Shown: piece by piece, positions 40,903-49,721 of the stretch
How positions within the stretch are numbered: position 1 is the first letter of the stretch
Layout: each line of letters begins with the position of its first letter
Source: BOG-1155 sp050012495
GTDB taxonomy: Bacteria > Desulfobacterota > Syntrophorhabdia > Syntrophorhabdales > WCHB1-27
Direction: 5' to 3'
DNA: 64,000 nt
NCBI GenBank assembly: GCA_050012495.1
Contig: JBEKHB010000008.1
Coordinates: forward strand, 22,982 to 86,981
Position numbers and translations under genes: made by a program
The notes under the pieces: generated by a model
Databases searched by the model: none
Seen by the model: the letters and a program-made list of their open reading frames with translations, nothing else
What the model was told of the DNA's origin: nothing

Positions 40903-42168
40903 CTAAGCCCCCCTCGTCTCCCATTTCATTCTTCGCTCCAGCTCATCGATCAAAAGGGGCACCACGTTCTTGTAGTCCCCGATGATGCCCACGTCGGCGA
41001 CGCTGAATATCGGCGCCTGGGGGTCCGAGTTGATGGCGACGATCCGTTCGGAGCCCTGCATGCCGACGAGGTGCTGGACCGCGCCCGAGACGCCGATGGC
41101 AACGTAGAGCTTCGGGGCGACGGTCTTTCCCGTTTGGCCGACCTGGCGCTCATAGGGCAGCAGGCCCGACTCGACGACGGGCCTGGAGCAGGCGATCATC
41201 CCGCCAAGGAGGTCGGCGAGCCGCTGGAACATGGGCATCGATTCCGCGTCGCATGCCCCTTTCCCCGCAACGATGAGGGCGGGGAACCGGGTGATGTCGA
41301 CGAGACCCCCGGCGGCAGCGTCCCTGACAAGCTCGACGACGGACGGGAGCTCGCCCGCCGGCGGCTCGAACGGATGATGGTGGATGCTCCCCTTCCTTTC
41401 CGCGTCCTTTTCGGGGAATTTGAAGACTTTCGGCCTCACCGTGCTCATCTGCGGCCGGTGGCGCTCGCAAAAGATGGTCGCCATGATGTTGCCGCCAAAA
41501 GTGGGCCTCGTCATGAGGAGGATACGCTTCTCCTCATCGATGTCGAGGCCCGTGCAGTCGGCGGTCAGTCCCGTCTCCAGGATGGTCGCCACGACGCCCG
41601 AGAGATCGCGACCCGCCAGCGTTGCGCCCATGAGCAGTATCTCGGGCTTCACAGTGGCGCAGAGATCGCTCACCGCCTTTCCGTAGGATCGGGGGAGGTA
41701 GGTTTCGAGCAGGGGATCGTCGACCACGTGCACGTCGTCACAGCCGTACGCGAGGGCCTGCCGGGCGACCTCCTCCACCTCGCGGCCCACCACGAAGCCG
41801 AGCACCGTCGTCCCCAGCTTCCCGGCGAGGTCCCTCGCCTTCCCCACGAGTTCCCATGAGACGCTCGCGCCCCGGCCTTCCAAGACCTCCACGAAGACGG
41901 CCACCCCCTCGTATCCGGGGACGCCCGCCGGCGTCTCCGCCTTCTTTTTCCTGACCGCCCTGGGCCTCTTTCTCTCGAACTTTATCGACTCGACAGGACA
42001 GACGTCGGCGCACTTGCCGCAGCCGATGCAGGCGTCAGGATCGATGCGGGCAACCCCGTCGATTATCTCGATGGCGCCGACCGGGCAGATCCCGGCGCAC
42101 AACTGGCAGCCGATGCACTTATCCGGAATTACCTCGGCGAGCTCGATCCCTTTTTTGTTCCCGGCCAT
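40903..42168 (-). CDS. fixB: FixB/ETF alpha subunit with N-terminal 2[4Fe-4S] ferredoxin domain
   Basis: 421 residues, about 60-80 longer than plain ETF alpha. Residues 1-65 are a bacterial ferredoxin with CIGCQLCAGICPVGAI and CIGCGKCADVCPVESI. The ETF alpha part follows, with the FAD-binding C-terminal domain ERQVGQTGKTVAPKLYVAIG and SGAVQHLVGM, DPQAPIFSVADVGIIGD. With FixA it forms an electron-transferring or electron-bifurcating flavoprotein. The extra ferredoxin domain offers a route for low-potential electrons. Together with fixA, fixC and fixX in one tight operon. Confidence 0.92.
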   Translation of the reverse strand: MAGNKKGIELAEVIPDKCIGCQLCAGICPVGAIEIIDGVARIDPDACIGCGKCADVCPVESIKFERKRPRAVRKKKAETPAGVPGYEGVAVFVEVLEGRGASVSWELVGKARDLAGKLGTTVLGFVVGREVEEVARQALAYGCDDVHVVDDPLLETYLPRSYGKAVSDLCATVKPEILLMGATLAGRDLSGVVATILETGLTADCTGLDIDEEKRILLMTRPTFGGNIMATIFCERHRPQMSTVRPKVFKFPEKDAERKGSIHHHPFEPPAGELPSVVELVRDAAAGGLVDITRFPALIVAGKGACDAESMPMFQRLADLLGGMIACSRPVVESGLLPYERQVGQTGKTVAPKLYVAIGVSGAVQHLVGMQGSERIVAINSDPQAPIFSVADVGIIGDYKNVVPLLIDELERRMKWETRGA

Positions 42169-42177
42169 CTCTCTTCT

Positions 42178-43014
42178 TTAGCGCTCCCAATGCTTCAGCA
42201 ACTGCTCAGCGAACGCCGCGTCGTCAAGGAGGGCGGCCACGCACGCTTCTACCGCGTGCCGGGCGTCCTCGCGCGCATCGAAGCGGGGCCCGCCTTTCTT
42301 TAAGGGGGGAGAGAATATCCTCCTCACCCACGTGGGTGAACCCTTCAAACCGAGCCGCTCGGGCTCCGCCTGGAGGGATTCGGCATCCCATACCGCGACC
42401 GGGACACGTTGGGCGTCGATCAGGCGGGGAAGGGAGGCCCTCTTGACCTTCGTCAGCTCCAGCTCGACGGTGAGCACGGCGGGAAGGCAACCGATGATAA
42501 CCTCGGAGCCGCCCTCCGCCTTTCGTCTCACCGTCACGCGGCCGCCTGTCTGATCGACCTGCCTGATCTCCGTGACGTAGGTAAATTGCGTGCACCCGAG
42601 GCGGGTGGCAATGCCCGGTCCCACTTGGGCGGTGTCGCCGTCGATGGCCTGTTTCCCGCATATGACGAGATCGATGGGACCCTCCTGTCGGAGCTTGTCG
42701 ATTGCCCTGGAGAGGGTGTAGCTCGTGGCAAGGGTATCGGCGCCCGCGAAGGCCCGGTCCGAGAGCAGGACGGCCCTGTCTGCGCCAAGCGACAGCGCCT
42801 CCCTGAGCGCCTGCTCCGCCTGGGGCGGCCCCATGCTTATGGCGGTCACCGTCCCGCCGTATCTTCCTTTAAGGTCGACGGCTGCCTGCACTGCCACGAG
42901 GTCGTAGGGGTTCGTGATGGACTCGATCCCCGAGCGGATGAGCGTATTCGTCTCCGGGTCTATCTTCACGTCAGCGGTGTCGGGCACCTGTTTGATGCAG
43001 CAGACGAGGTTCAC
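42178..43014 (-). CDS. fixA: FixA/ETF beta subunit
   Basis: 278 residues. CIKQVPDTADVKIDP at the start, AISMGPPQAEQALREALSLGAD and VICGKQAIDGDTAQVGPG are the ETF beta signatures, the last contacting the AMP or bifurcating FAD. The start is GTG at 43014 with AGGCGAC upstream. First gene of the fix operon; the natural electron partner of the acyl-CoA dehydrogenase at 8327-9475, though not linked to it. Confidence 0.92.
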   Translation of the reverse strand: MNLVCCIKQVPDTADVKIDPETNTLIRSGIESITNPYDLVAVQAAVDLKGRYGGTVTAISMGPPQAEQALREALSLGADRAVLLSDRAFAGADTLATSYTLSRAIDKLRQEGPIDLVICGKQAIDGDTAQVGPGIATRLGCTQFTYVTEIRQVDQTGGRVTVRRKAEGGSEVIIGCLPAVLTVELELTKVKRASLPRLIDAQRVPVAVWDAESLQAEPERLGLKGSPTWVRRIFSPPLKKGGPRFDAREDARHAVEACVAALLDDAAFAEQLLKHWER

Positions 43015-43218
43015 GTCGCCTCTTGCGATGGCACTCTCCTTTTCCGCGCCGCTTTTGGCGCGTCAGTAAGAATATAACGCGCTGCGGGCCTTTTTTCAGG
43101 CGGCGGGCGACTTTCGGATCAAATGCAGGTCGGCGGGAATCGCTGAACCACGCTCTCTTTTGTTGAAATAGTCCTTTGCGTATGATAGATTACGTCGGTA
43201 TTATTACTCTTTGTCCAT

Positions 43219-44256
43219 ATGAATATCAGACAAATGTTAGAAGACAGGGAGGAGACAAACCTCTCGCCATACGCGCAGAAGAGCCGCCATACCAGGGGAC
43301 GGATCAGGGAAGAAGTCCCCTGCGATATAAGGCCGGCGTTTCAGCACGACCGCGACAGGATTGTTCACTGCAAGGCCTTTCGCAGGCTGAAATATAAGAC
43401 TCAGGTTTTCCTTTTCCCCTCGGACGACCACTATCGGACCCGCCTTACCCATACCCTCGAAGTTTCTCAGATTGGGAGGACGATCGCCAAATCACTTTGT
43501 TTGAACGAGGACCTCGTCGAAGCCATAGCATTAGGCCATGATCTCGGCCATACGCCGTTCGGTCACGCAGGGGAGGCGACATTGGACAGGCTCCATCCGG
43601 GCGGCTTCCGCCATAACGAGCAGAGTTTGAGAGTGGTCGACATCCTCGAAAGGGAAGGACAGGGCCTGAATCTGACCATAGAAGTCAGGGATGGGATTCT
43701 GAAACATTCGAAAGGCCGGGGCGCGATCGTGATCACGGAGGAGGCGGACAAACCCCTGACCAGAGAGGCGGAGGTCGTCAGGGTCGCAGATGTGATTGCC
43801 TATATCAACCACGACATCGATGACGCGATAAGGGGCAGCGTGATGACGCTCGATGACCTGCCCGGCAGGTGCCGGAGCGTCCTCGGTGATACCCATTCCC
43901 AGAGAATAGACCGCATGGTGCGGGCGGTACTGGGGGAGACACTGAAGACGGGCGGCTTATCCATCGAGGAGGAGATTGAAGCGTGCATGATCGAGCTTCG
44001 GGATTTTCTCTACGAGCGCGTCTACGAGAACAACACAGTCCATGAGGACTTCGAGAAGTGTTCGAAGATTATCGAGGACATTTACCATTGCTTCGTGGAG
44101 AGGCCGGACGTTTTTCTCGAAGAGGCCGGGTATGCGTCGTTCTATGCACCGCCTTCCACCTGCGTCTGCGATTATATCGCGGGGATGACCGATCGCTATG
44201 CCTTTAATCTCTTCGAGAAGATATTCCTTCCCATGCCTTGGAAAATGCCCGCTTAA
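43219..44256 (+). CDS. dgt: Deoxyguanosinetriphosphate triphosphohydrolase-like HD protein
   Basis: 345 residues of the HD-domain dNTPase family. RDRIVHCKAFRRLKYKTQVF and RTRLTHTLEVSQIGRTIA supply the first metal His, IALGHDLGHTPFGHAGE the central His-Asp, and INHDIDDAIRG the last Asp. It hydrolyses dNTPs to deoxynucleosides and triphosphate. It starts the plus-strand housekeeping block; a TATGAT at about 43179-43184 may be its -10 box. Confidence 0.9.
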   Translation: MNIRQMLEDREETNLSPYAQKSRHTRGRIREEVPCDIRPAFQHDRDRIVHCKAFRRLKYKTQVFLFPSDDHYRTRLTHTLEVSQIGRTIAKSLCLNEDLVEAIALGHDLGHTPFGHAGEATLDRLHPGGFRHNEQSLRVVDILEREGQGLNLTIEVRDGILKHSKGRGAIVITEEADKPLTREAEVVRVADVIAYINHDIDDAIRGSVMTLDDLPGRCRSVLGDTHSQRIDRMVRAVLGETLKTGGLSIEEEIEACMIELRDFLYERVYENNTVHEDFEKCSKIIEDIYHCFVERPDVFLEEAGYASFYAPPSTCVCDYIAGMTDRYAFNLFEKIFLPMPWKMPA

Positions 44257-44269
44257 GGGGAGTCAGACA

Positions 44270-45121
44270 ATGAGAAGAACAATAGTCGTTGCGGACAGGG
44301 ACGAGAAGCTGCAGCAAGGCTTTATGACCATATTCTCGAAGGAACACTACGAGATCCTTTACGCGCCGAACGGGAAGGAGGTTGAAAAGATCGCGGCCAG
44401 ATTGAGCCCCGATATCTACCTCGTCAACGTCAACCTTCCGAAGATGAACGGCATCGAGGTCCATAAGAAGCTGCAGAAACAGGGGTACCTTGACAAGGCA
44501 AGCTTTTTCTTCCTCAAAGACGAGGCCGATACCACCGAGCTTTTGGGGTATCAGGTCGACGGCGTCATAGAGAAACCGGTCAATTTTTTCAGGGTCTATG
44601 AGACTATCACGAGCGAGGACGACGTGATCGAATTGACCGACCTCGTGGAGGAAAAAGAAGAGACTCTCCGGCCGCAGGTCGAAGAACAGCCAACCGAAAC
44701 TACCGCACCCGGTCCGTGCCAGGCCGGAGCAGCGGAAGAATCCGCCGGGGTGGAGACAAAAGCGGCCGCACCCGAAGAGGTGGAAAAGACAAAAGCGGCC
44801 GTACCCGAAGAGATAGAGCTGCAGACCATGATCGGAAGGCGGCTGAGACAGGCGATGGATGATACCGTCCGCGACAATGCCGTCTGCTTCCCGGAGATGA
44901 AAGGTGCTGTTGACGCCGGTGCTCCTCAATCGGAGCTTGAGCAGCAGTTCAAGGCAGTGCTCAACCAGGCCATGGAAGAGGCGGCACAAAAGCTTTCCAG
45001 CCGGCTCGCCCCTATCCTGACCCGGTACGTCGAAGATTATGTCACGCAGATGCTTTTGGAGATCGCTGAAAAAGTGATCAGGGAAGAGATCGACAAATTA
45101 TTGAAGGAGTCCATCGCGTGA
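44270..45121 (+). CDS. Receiver-domain protein with Asn at the phosphorylation site
   Basis: 283 residues. Residues 3-120 are a response-regulator receiver domain: VVADRDEKL with the acidic pair, DIYLVNVNLPKMNG, and VIEKPVNFF with the conserved Lys-Pro. The phospho-acceptor Asp is replaced by Asn53, so it is probably not phosphorylated. The middle (about 140-210) is Glu/Ala/Pro-rich and disordered, with a short internal repeat (KAA-PEEVE / KAAVPEEIE). The C-terminal 70 residues form a helix (QFKAVLNQAMEEAAQKLSSR). No DNA-binding domain. The start at 44270 has AAGGGGAG upstream. It is coupled to valS by a 4-base overlap; role unknown. Confidence 0.8.
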   Translation: MRRTIVVADRDEKLQQGFMTIFSKEHYEILYAPNGKEVEKIAARLSPDIYLVNVNLPKMNGIEVHKKLQKQGYLDKASFFFLKDEADTTELLGYQVDGVIEKPVNFFRVYETITSEDDVIELTDLVEEKEETLRPQVEEQPTETTAPGPCQAGAAEESAGVETKAAAPEEVEKTKAAVPEEIELQTMIGRRLRQAMDDTVRDNAVCFPEMKGAVDAGAPQSELEQQFKAVLNQAMEEAAQKLSSRLAPILTRYVEDYVTQMLLEIAEKVIREEIDKLLKESIA

Positions 45122-47754
45122 TAGACAAGGTCTACGATCCGAAGCAGGTGGAGCAGAAATGGTACCGTTTATGGATGGAAAAGGGCTATTTCACCGCAGA
45201 GGGCGTTTCAGCGAAACCGCCTTTCTCTATTGTGATACCGCCGCCCAACGTGACGGGCGTTCTGCACATGGGCCATGCCCTCAATAACACCCTTCAGGAT
45301 GTCGTGGTGCGCTTCAAGAGAATGTCCGGCTTTAACACGCTCTGGCTGCCCGGCACCGACCACGCGGGCATAGCCACGCAGAATGTGGTTGAGAGGGATC
45401 TCGCCAAAGAGGGGGCCTCCGCGGAAAGCATAGGGAGGGACGAGTTTATAAAGAGAGTGTGGGAATGGAAGGAGAAATCGGGCGGCCTTATCATCGAGCA
45501 ACTGATGCGGCTTGGCGCTTCCTGTGATTGGTCGCGCCAGCGGTTTACCATGGACGAAGGCCTGAGCCGTGCCGTGCGGGAGGTATTTGTCAGGCTCTAT
45601 GAAGAAGGGCTCATTTACCGGGGCAACTATATCATCAACTGGTGCCCCCGGTGTAAGACCGCTCTTTCCGACGTGGAAGTGGAACACGAAGAGACAAAGG
45701 GACATCTCTATTACATCAAATACCCCATTGCCGGAAGCGGTGGCTTCCTCACGGTCGCCACGACGAGACCCGAAACCATGCTGGGGGATGCGGCCGTGGC
45801 CGTGAACCCGGCAGACCCAAGGTACGCATCGCTGATCGGGAAAGAGGTTATCCTGCCCCTTGTCCACAAAAAGATCCCTGTAATCGGCGATGCTTACGTC
45901 GACATGGCCTTTGGGACAGGCGCGCTCAAAATAACTCCGGGCCATGACTTCAACGACTTCGAGATCGGCAAAAAGCATCGTCTCGGGGTAGTGAAGGTTA
46001 TCGATGACGGCGGCCGAATGAACGAGCATGCATTGCAGTATTGCGGGATGGACCGGTTTGAGGCGAGGGAGCGTATGGTCGAAGACCTTCGGGCGGACGG
46101 TCTGCTCGAAAAAATAGAGGACTACCCGCTCATAATTGGAAGATGCTACCGCTGCAAGACGATCGTGGAGCCCATCGTCTCGCTCCAGTGGTTCGTGCGC
46201 ATGAAACCTTTGGCGGCAGCCGCGATTGAAGCGGTGCGCAACCACCGTGTGACGATCATCCCCGAGATGTGGGAAAAGGTCTACTTCGACTGGATGGAGA
46301 ACATCAAGGACTGGTGTATATCGCGCCAGATCTGGTGGGGACACCGTATCCCGGTCTGGTACTGCGACACATGCAACGAATCTTACGTGTCGCGGCAGGA
46401 CGTGACAGCCTGCCCGAGATGCGCAAGCCCGGCAAGGCAGGAATCGGACGTGCTCGACACCTGGTTCTCATCGGGCCTGTGGCCCTTTTCAACGCTCGGC
46501 TGGCCCGATGAGACCTGCGATCTCAAAACCTTCTATCCTACTTCCCTGCTGGTAACGGGCTTCGATATACTCTTTTTCTGGGTTGCCCGGATGATCATGA
46601 TGGGGCTCCACTTCATGGGCGGCGTGCCGTTCAGACACGTGTATATCCACGCCCTTGTGAGGGACGCCGCAGGCAAGAAGATGAGCAAATCAAAGGGGAA
46701 CGTGATCGACCCGCTCCTCATGATCGACCGGTACGGCACCGATGCCTTCCGGTTCACCTTCGCCATGCTGGCCGCCCAGGGAAGGGATGTACTTCTCTCG
46801 GAGGAGCGCATCGAGGGAAGCAGGAACTTCGTCAACAAGGTCTGGAATGCCGCCCGCCTCACCGTCTCTTTGCTTGAGAATGCGACGTTCTCACCGATGC
46901 ACGCTCCGTCCGCCTTTCTCCCTGATAAATGGATCAGATCGCGCCTCCAGCGGGTGATAAAGGAGGTATCCGAGGCAATCGACGCCTATCGGTTTAGCGA
47001 TGCAGCCCACAGCCTCTACAGCTTTACCTGGCACGAATTCTGCGACTGGTACCTAGAGTTGATAAAACCGAACCTTTACGGCAAGGTGACGGCCTTCGAC
47101 GGAGGGTCCACCGCGTCCACTCTCTGCTCGACCCTTATCACTACGCTCAAGCTGCTCCACCCCTTCATGCCCTTTGTGACCGAGGAGATCTACCAGAGGC
47201 TGCCCTACACGCACGATGAGAGCATCATGATCTCGGCTTTCCCGCTGGTCGAGCCGGGTGAAGTGGATGAGAGAAGCGAGGCCCAGATGGGCATGATCAT
47301 GGGCATCATCGACACGGTGAGGAATATACGGGGCGAGATGGGCTTTCCCCCGGGCGCGAAGATCGAGGTACTGATCCGGGCAAACGGCCACCGGCCTCTT
47401 CTCGATGTCTACGGGTATTACATCAAGGAGCTGGCGCGGGTCTCGGACATTGCCTATGTGACCGGTGAGGCGCCGAAGAGGGCTGCCCTGGGCATATGTA
47501 AAGACGTCGAGGTATTCGTCCCCATCCGGGACATCGAGGTCATCAACCGGGAAAGGGCAAGGGTGGAGAAGGAGCTTAGCCGGATCGCTGGAGAGATCGA
47601 CCGGGCTTTCAATAAAATAAACAACAGGGCCTTCAGGGAAAAAGCACCCGATGCCATACTGGCAAAAGAAAAAGCAACGTTCGAAGAGCTCCGTGTGAGG
47701 CGGGAAAAGCTGCTTGCGAGCAAGGGGATGCTGGAAGAGCTTTTGAGGAGTTGA
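45118..47754 (+). CDS. valS: Valyl-tRNA synthetase
   Basis: 878 residues, normal length. Class I signature HMGH in PPPNVTGVLHMGHALNN, KMSKSKGN near 520, editing domain with TTRPETMLGDAAVAV, and a C-terminal coiled coil (RARVEKELSRIAGEIDRAF). GTG start at 45118 with AAGGAG at good spacing; it overlaps the preceding gene by 4 bases. Essential enzyme that charges tRNA-Val. Confidence 0.98.
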   Translation: MIDKVYDPKQVEQKWYRLWMEKGYFTAEGVSAKPPFSIVIPPPNVTGVLHMGHALNNTLQDVVVRFKRMSGFNTLWLPGTDHAGIATQNVVERDLAKEGASAESIGRDEFIKRVWEWKEKSGGLIIEQLMRLGASCDWSRQRFTMDEGLSRAVREVFVRLYEEGLIYRGNYIINWCPRCKTALSDVEVEHEETKGHLYYIKYPIAGSGGFLTVATTRPETMLGDAAVAVNPADPRYASLIGKEVILPLVHKKIPVIGDAYVDMAFGTGALKITPGHDFNDFEIGKKHRLGVVKVIDDGGRMNEHALQYCGMDRFEARERMVEDLRADGLLEKIEDYPLIIGRCYRCKTIVEPIVSLQWFVRMKPLAAAAIEAVRNHRVTIIPEMWEKVYFDWMENIKDWCISRQIWWGHRIPVWYCDTCNESYVSRQDVTACPRCASPARQESDVLDTWFSSGLWPFSTLGWPDETCDLKTFYPTSLLVTGFDILFFWVARMIMMGLHFMGGVPFRHVYIHALVRDAAGKKMSKSKGNVIDPLLMIDRYGTDAFRFTFAMLAAQGRDVLLSEERIEGSRNFVNKVWNAARLTVSLLENATFSPMHAPSAFLPDKWIRSRLQRVIKEVSEAIDAYRFSDAAHSLYSFTWHEFCDWYLELIKPNLYGKVTAFDGGSTASTLCSTLITTLKLLHPFMPFVTEEIYQRLPYTHDESIMISAFPLVEPGEVDERSEAQMGMIMGIIDTVRNIRGEMGFPPGAKIEVLIRANGHRPLLDVYGYYIKELARVSDIAYVTGEAPKRAALGICKDVEVFVPIRDIEVINRERARVEKELSRIAGEIDRAFNKINNRAFREKAPDAILAKEKATFEELRVRREKLLASKGMLEELLRS

Positions 47755-49031
47755 TGGCGCTCGATTTTTCGATTGTCGATAGCTTCGTCGCCGAATACGG
47801 CGCGATCATGCATGATAAGACGCTGCTGCGCCACGACCGCTACAATATCCTGGTCCGGCTCAGGGAAACGCTGTGGGAGGCCCTGAGAAAGAGTGAGCGC
47901 TTCGAGTCCGAGTTTCTGAGGGTCCTTGAGTTTATCGACGCTACACCGGACTTCAGCGCGTTGCGGAACTGCCATCTTGTCTCGGTGGCGGGCATAAGGA
48001 TCTATTTTGAAGAGGAACAGGCGATCGCCGATGTGCATGATCTCTTCCGTATTGTAAGAGACCGGCTGACAATACGGGCCCTCACGCTGGTGGAGGAAGA
48101 GATGGCGGCCGCCGGCTTTGGACCGGCGCCCTCGGGCTATTGCTGGATCGGTCTCGGCAGCGAGGGCCGGGACGAGCAGACGTTCGTGACCGATCAGGAT
48201 AATATGCTCGTCTACAACGCCGGGCGAGAGACCACGATAACCGGCGACCTGAAGAGACGGTTTATCGGGCAGGGCGGGCCGGATGATGCGCCCTCCTCCG
48301 ACCTCCTTGGATACTACTATCAGGAATTTAGCAGACGCGTCACGGAAAGGCTTCACGAGGCAGGGTTCGAGAAATGCAAAGGGGGCATCATGCCTTCCAA
48401 TGAAAAGTGGCGCGGCTCTGAAGAGGCCTGGAAGGCCAGGATCGAGGAAACCCTTACCCGGGGGGAAGGCGCGTTGGAGCTTCTCGACCTCATCATTCTC
48501 ACCGATGCCCGCGTGATCCATGGCGACCTGATGCAATTCAGGCCGCTTCTCGATCATTTTTTCTCCCTCTTGAAAGAGAACAGGCGCGTCATGAAGCAAA
48601 TCACGGAAGCCTCCGTCATGATGCCCACCGCCCTCGGGTTCTTCAATAAGTTCAAGGTGGAGACAAGCGGCGACTACAAGGGCACATTCAATCTGAAGGT
48701 CCTTGGATGGTCGCCCCTCGTGATGTCCGTCCGGGCTCTTTCCCTCGCTGAAGGACTGCACGAGACAAACACCCTGAAAAGGATCAAGCGGATCAGGGAG
48801 ATGAATATGATGACAAAGGAAATGGCGGATGACCTCATAGAGGCATACCTTCTGTTTGCCCGTTTTCGCATCGTGAACCAGCTTAGCCACACGGGCCCGG
48901 GCAGTATGAACTATGTCGATCCCGCGAGCCTGAACTCTGAGGAGATGGGGAAACTTCGCAGGGCGATGAAGACGGTCGAAACATTCCAGAAGTATCTGCA
49001 CGAGATGGTGCTGTTCGGCCAACCATTCTAA
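47754..49031 (+). CDS. DUF294-type putative nucleotidyltransferase
   Basis: 425 residues. The central motif GLGSEGRDEQTFVTDQDN is the G-S-x-x-R-x-E-x-x-x-x-D-x-D nucleotidyltransferase signature of GlnD-like and DUF294 proteins; the C-terminal part (LIEAYLLFARFRIVNQL) matches the substrate-binding helical domain of that family. Members usually carry CBS domains; here a CBS-pair protein is encoded by the next gene, so the two may work as one regulatory unit. Its ATG overlaps the valS stop (TGATG), with GAGGAG upstream. Confidence 0.85.
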   Translation: MALDFSIVDSFVAEYGAIMHDKTLLRHDRYNILVRLRETLWEALRKSERFESEFLRVLEFIDATPDFSALRNCHLVSVAGIRIYFEEEQAIADVHDLFRIVRDRLTIRALTLVEEEMAAAGFGPAPSGYCWIGLGSEGRDEQTFVTDQDNMLVYNAGRETTITGDLKRRFIGQGGPDDAPSSDLLGYYYQEFSRRVTERLHEAGFEKCKGGIMPSNEKWRGSEEAWKARIEETLTRGEGALELLDLIILTDARVIHGDLMQFRPLLDHFFSLLKENRRVMKQITEASVMMPTALGFFNKFKVETSGDYKGTFNLKVLGWSPLVMSVRALSLAEGLHETNTLKRIKRIREMNMMTKEMADDLIEAYLLFARFRIVNQLSHTGPGSMNYVDPASLNSEEMGKLRRAMKTVETFQKYLHEMVLFGQPF

Positions 49032-49040
49032 GGGGGGAAG

Positions 49041-49412
49041 ATGAAGGTTGTGGAGGTGATGAACAAAAGTGTGGTAACGTGCCATCCCATGGAAAAGCTT
49101 GGGGTTATCGTGAACAAACTCGATTTGTTCCATATTTCGGGGATGCCTGTGGTGGAAAAAGGTATGCTCGTAGGCGTCATATCCCGGACGGATATCCTGA
49201 AAGGATTCGAATCGGGAACACTTCGGGACCTTATGGTGCAGGACGTGATGACGAAAGAGGTCGTCTGTGTCGCATCGGCCGATCTCGCCGTCAACGTGGC
49301 AAGAATCATGAGTGAAAAAGGCATCAACAGGGTACCGGTCGTCGATAATGACAAACTTGTAGGTATAGTGACGAGAGGAGATATTATAAAAGCGGCGGCC
49401 GCGTGCGAATGA
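49041..49412 (+). CDS. CBS-domain pair protein
   Basis: 123 residues consisting of two CBS motifs: VVTCHPMEKLGVIVNKL...VGVISRTDILKG and VVCVASADLAVNVARIM...VGIVTRGDIIKA. CBS pairs bind adenine nucleotides and regulate partner proteins. AAGGGGGG precedes the ATG; the gene follows the nucleotidyltransferase gene by 9 bases, which in other bacteria often has such domains fused. Confidence 0.92.
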   Translation: MKVVEVMNKSVVTCHPMEKLGVIVNKLDLFHISGMPVVEKGMLVGVISRTDILKGFESGTLRDLMVQDVMTKEVVCVASADLAVNVARIMSEKGINRVPVVDNDKLVGIVTRGDIIKAAAACE

Positions 49413-49419
49413 GGTGGAT

Positions 49420-49713
49420 ATGAAAATAACGGGAAGGGTAGTGGAATACGTCGCACATCTGGCCAGGCTGGAGCTCGGGCCTGAAGAGATCGACCTGTAC
49501 ACGCAGCAATTGGACCGGATCCTCGCGTATATGGACCAGCTCAATTCACTCGATACGACAGGAATAGAGCCGACGACCCATGCGATCCCCCTTGTCAATG
49601 TGTTCAGGGAAGATACGGTGCAGCTTAACTTTCAGGTGGAGGAGGCCGTCGGTAATGCACCGGCACGCGTTGGCCCCTTCTTCAAGGTTCCGCCCATCAT
49701 AGAAACCGACTAG
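49420..49713 (+). CDS. gatC: Asp-tRNA(Asn)/Glu-tRNA(Gln) amidotransferase subunit C
   Basis: 97 residues. VEYVAHLARLELGPEEIDLY and LNSLDTTGIEPTTHA followed by FREDTVQ are the GatC pattern. It stabilises GatA on GatB. ATG at 49420 behind GAGGTG; GTG at 49414 is in frame but lies within the ribosome site. gatA follows after 8 bases; gatB is not in the window. Confidence 0.94.
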   Translation: MKITGRVVEYVAHLARLELGPEEIDLYTQQLDRILAYMDQLNSLDTTGIEPTTHAIPLVNVFREDTVQLNFQVEEAVGNAPARVGPFFKVPPIIETD

Positions 49714-49721
49714 GAGACGGC

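Noticed and set aside
47454..49598. Minus-strand open frame of over 700 codons
   Set aside because: Runs antisense across the end of valS, the DUF294-type gene and the CBS gene, all of which are well supported; no own features.
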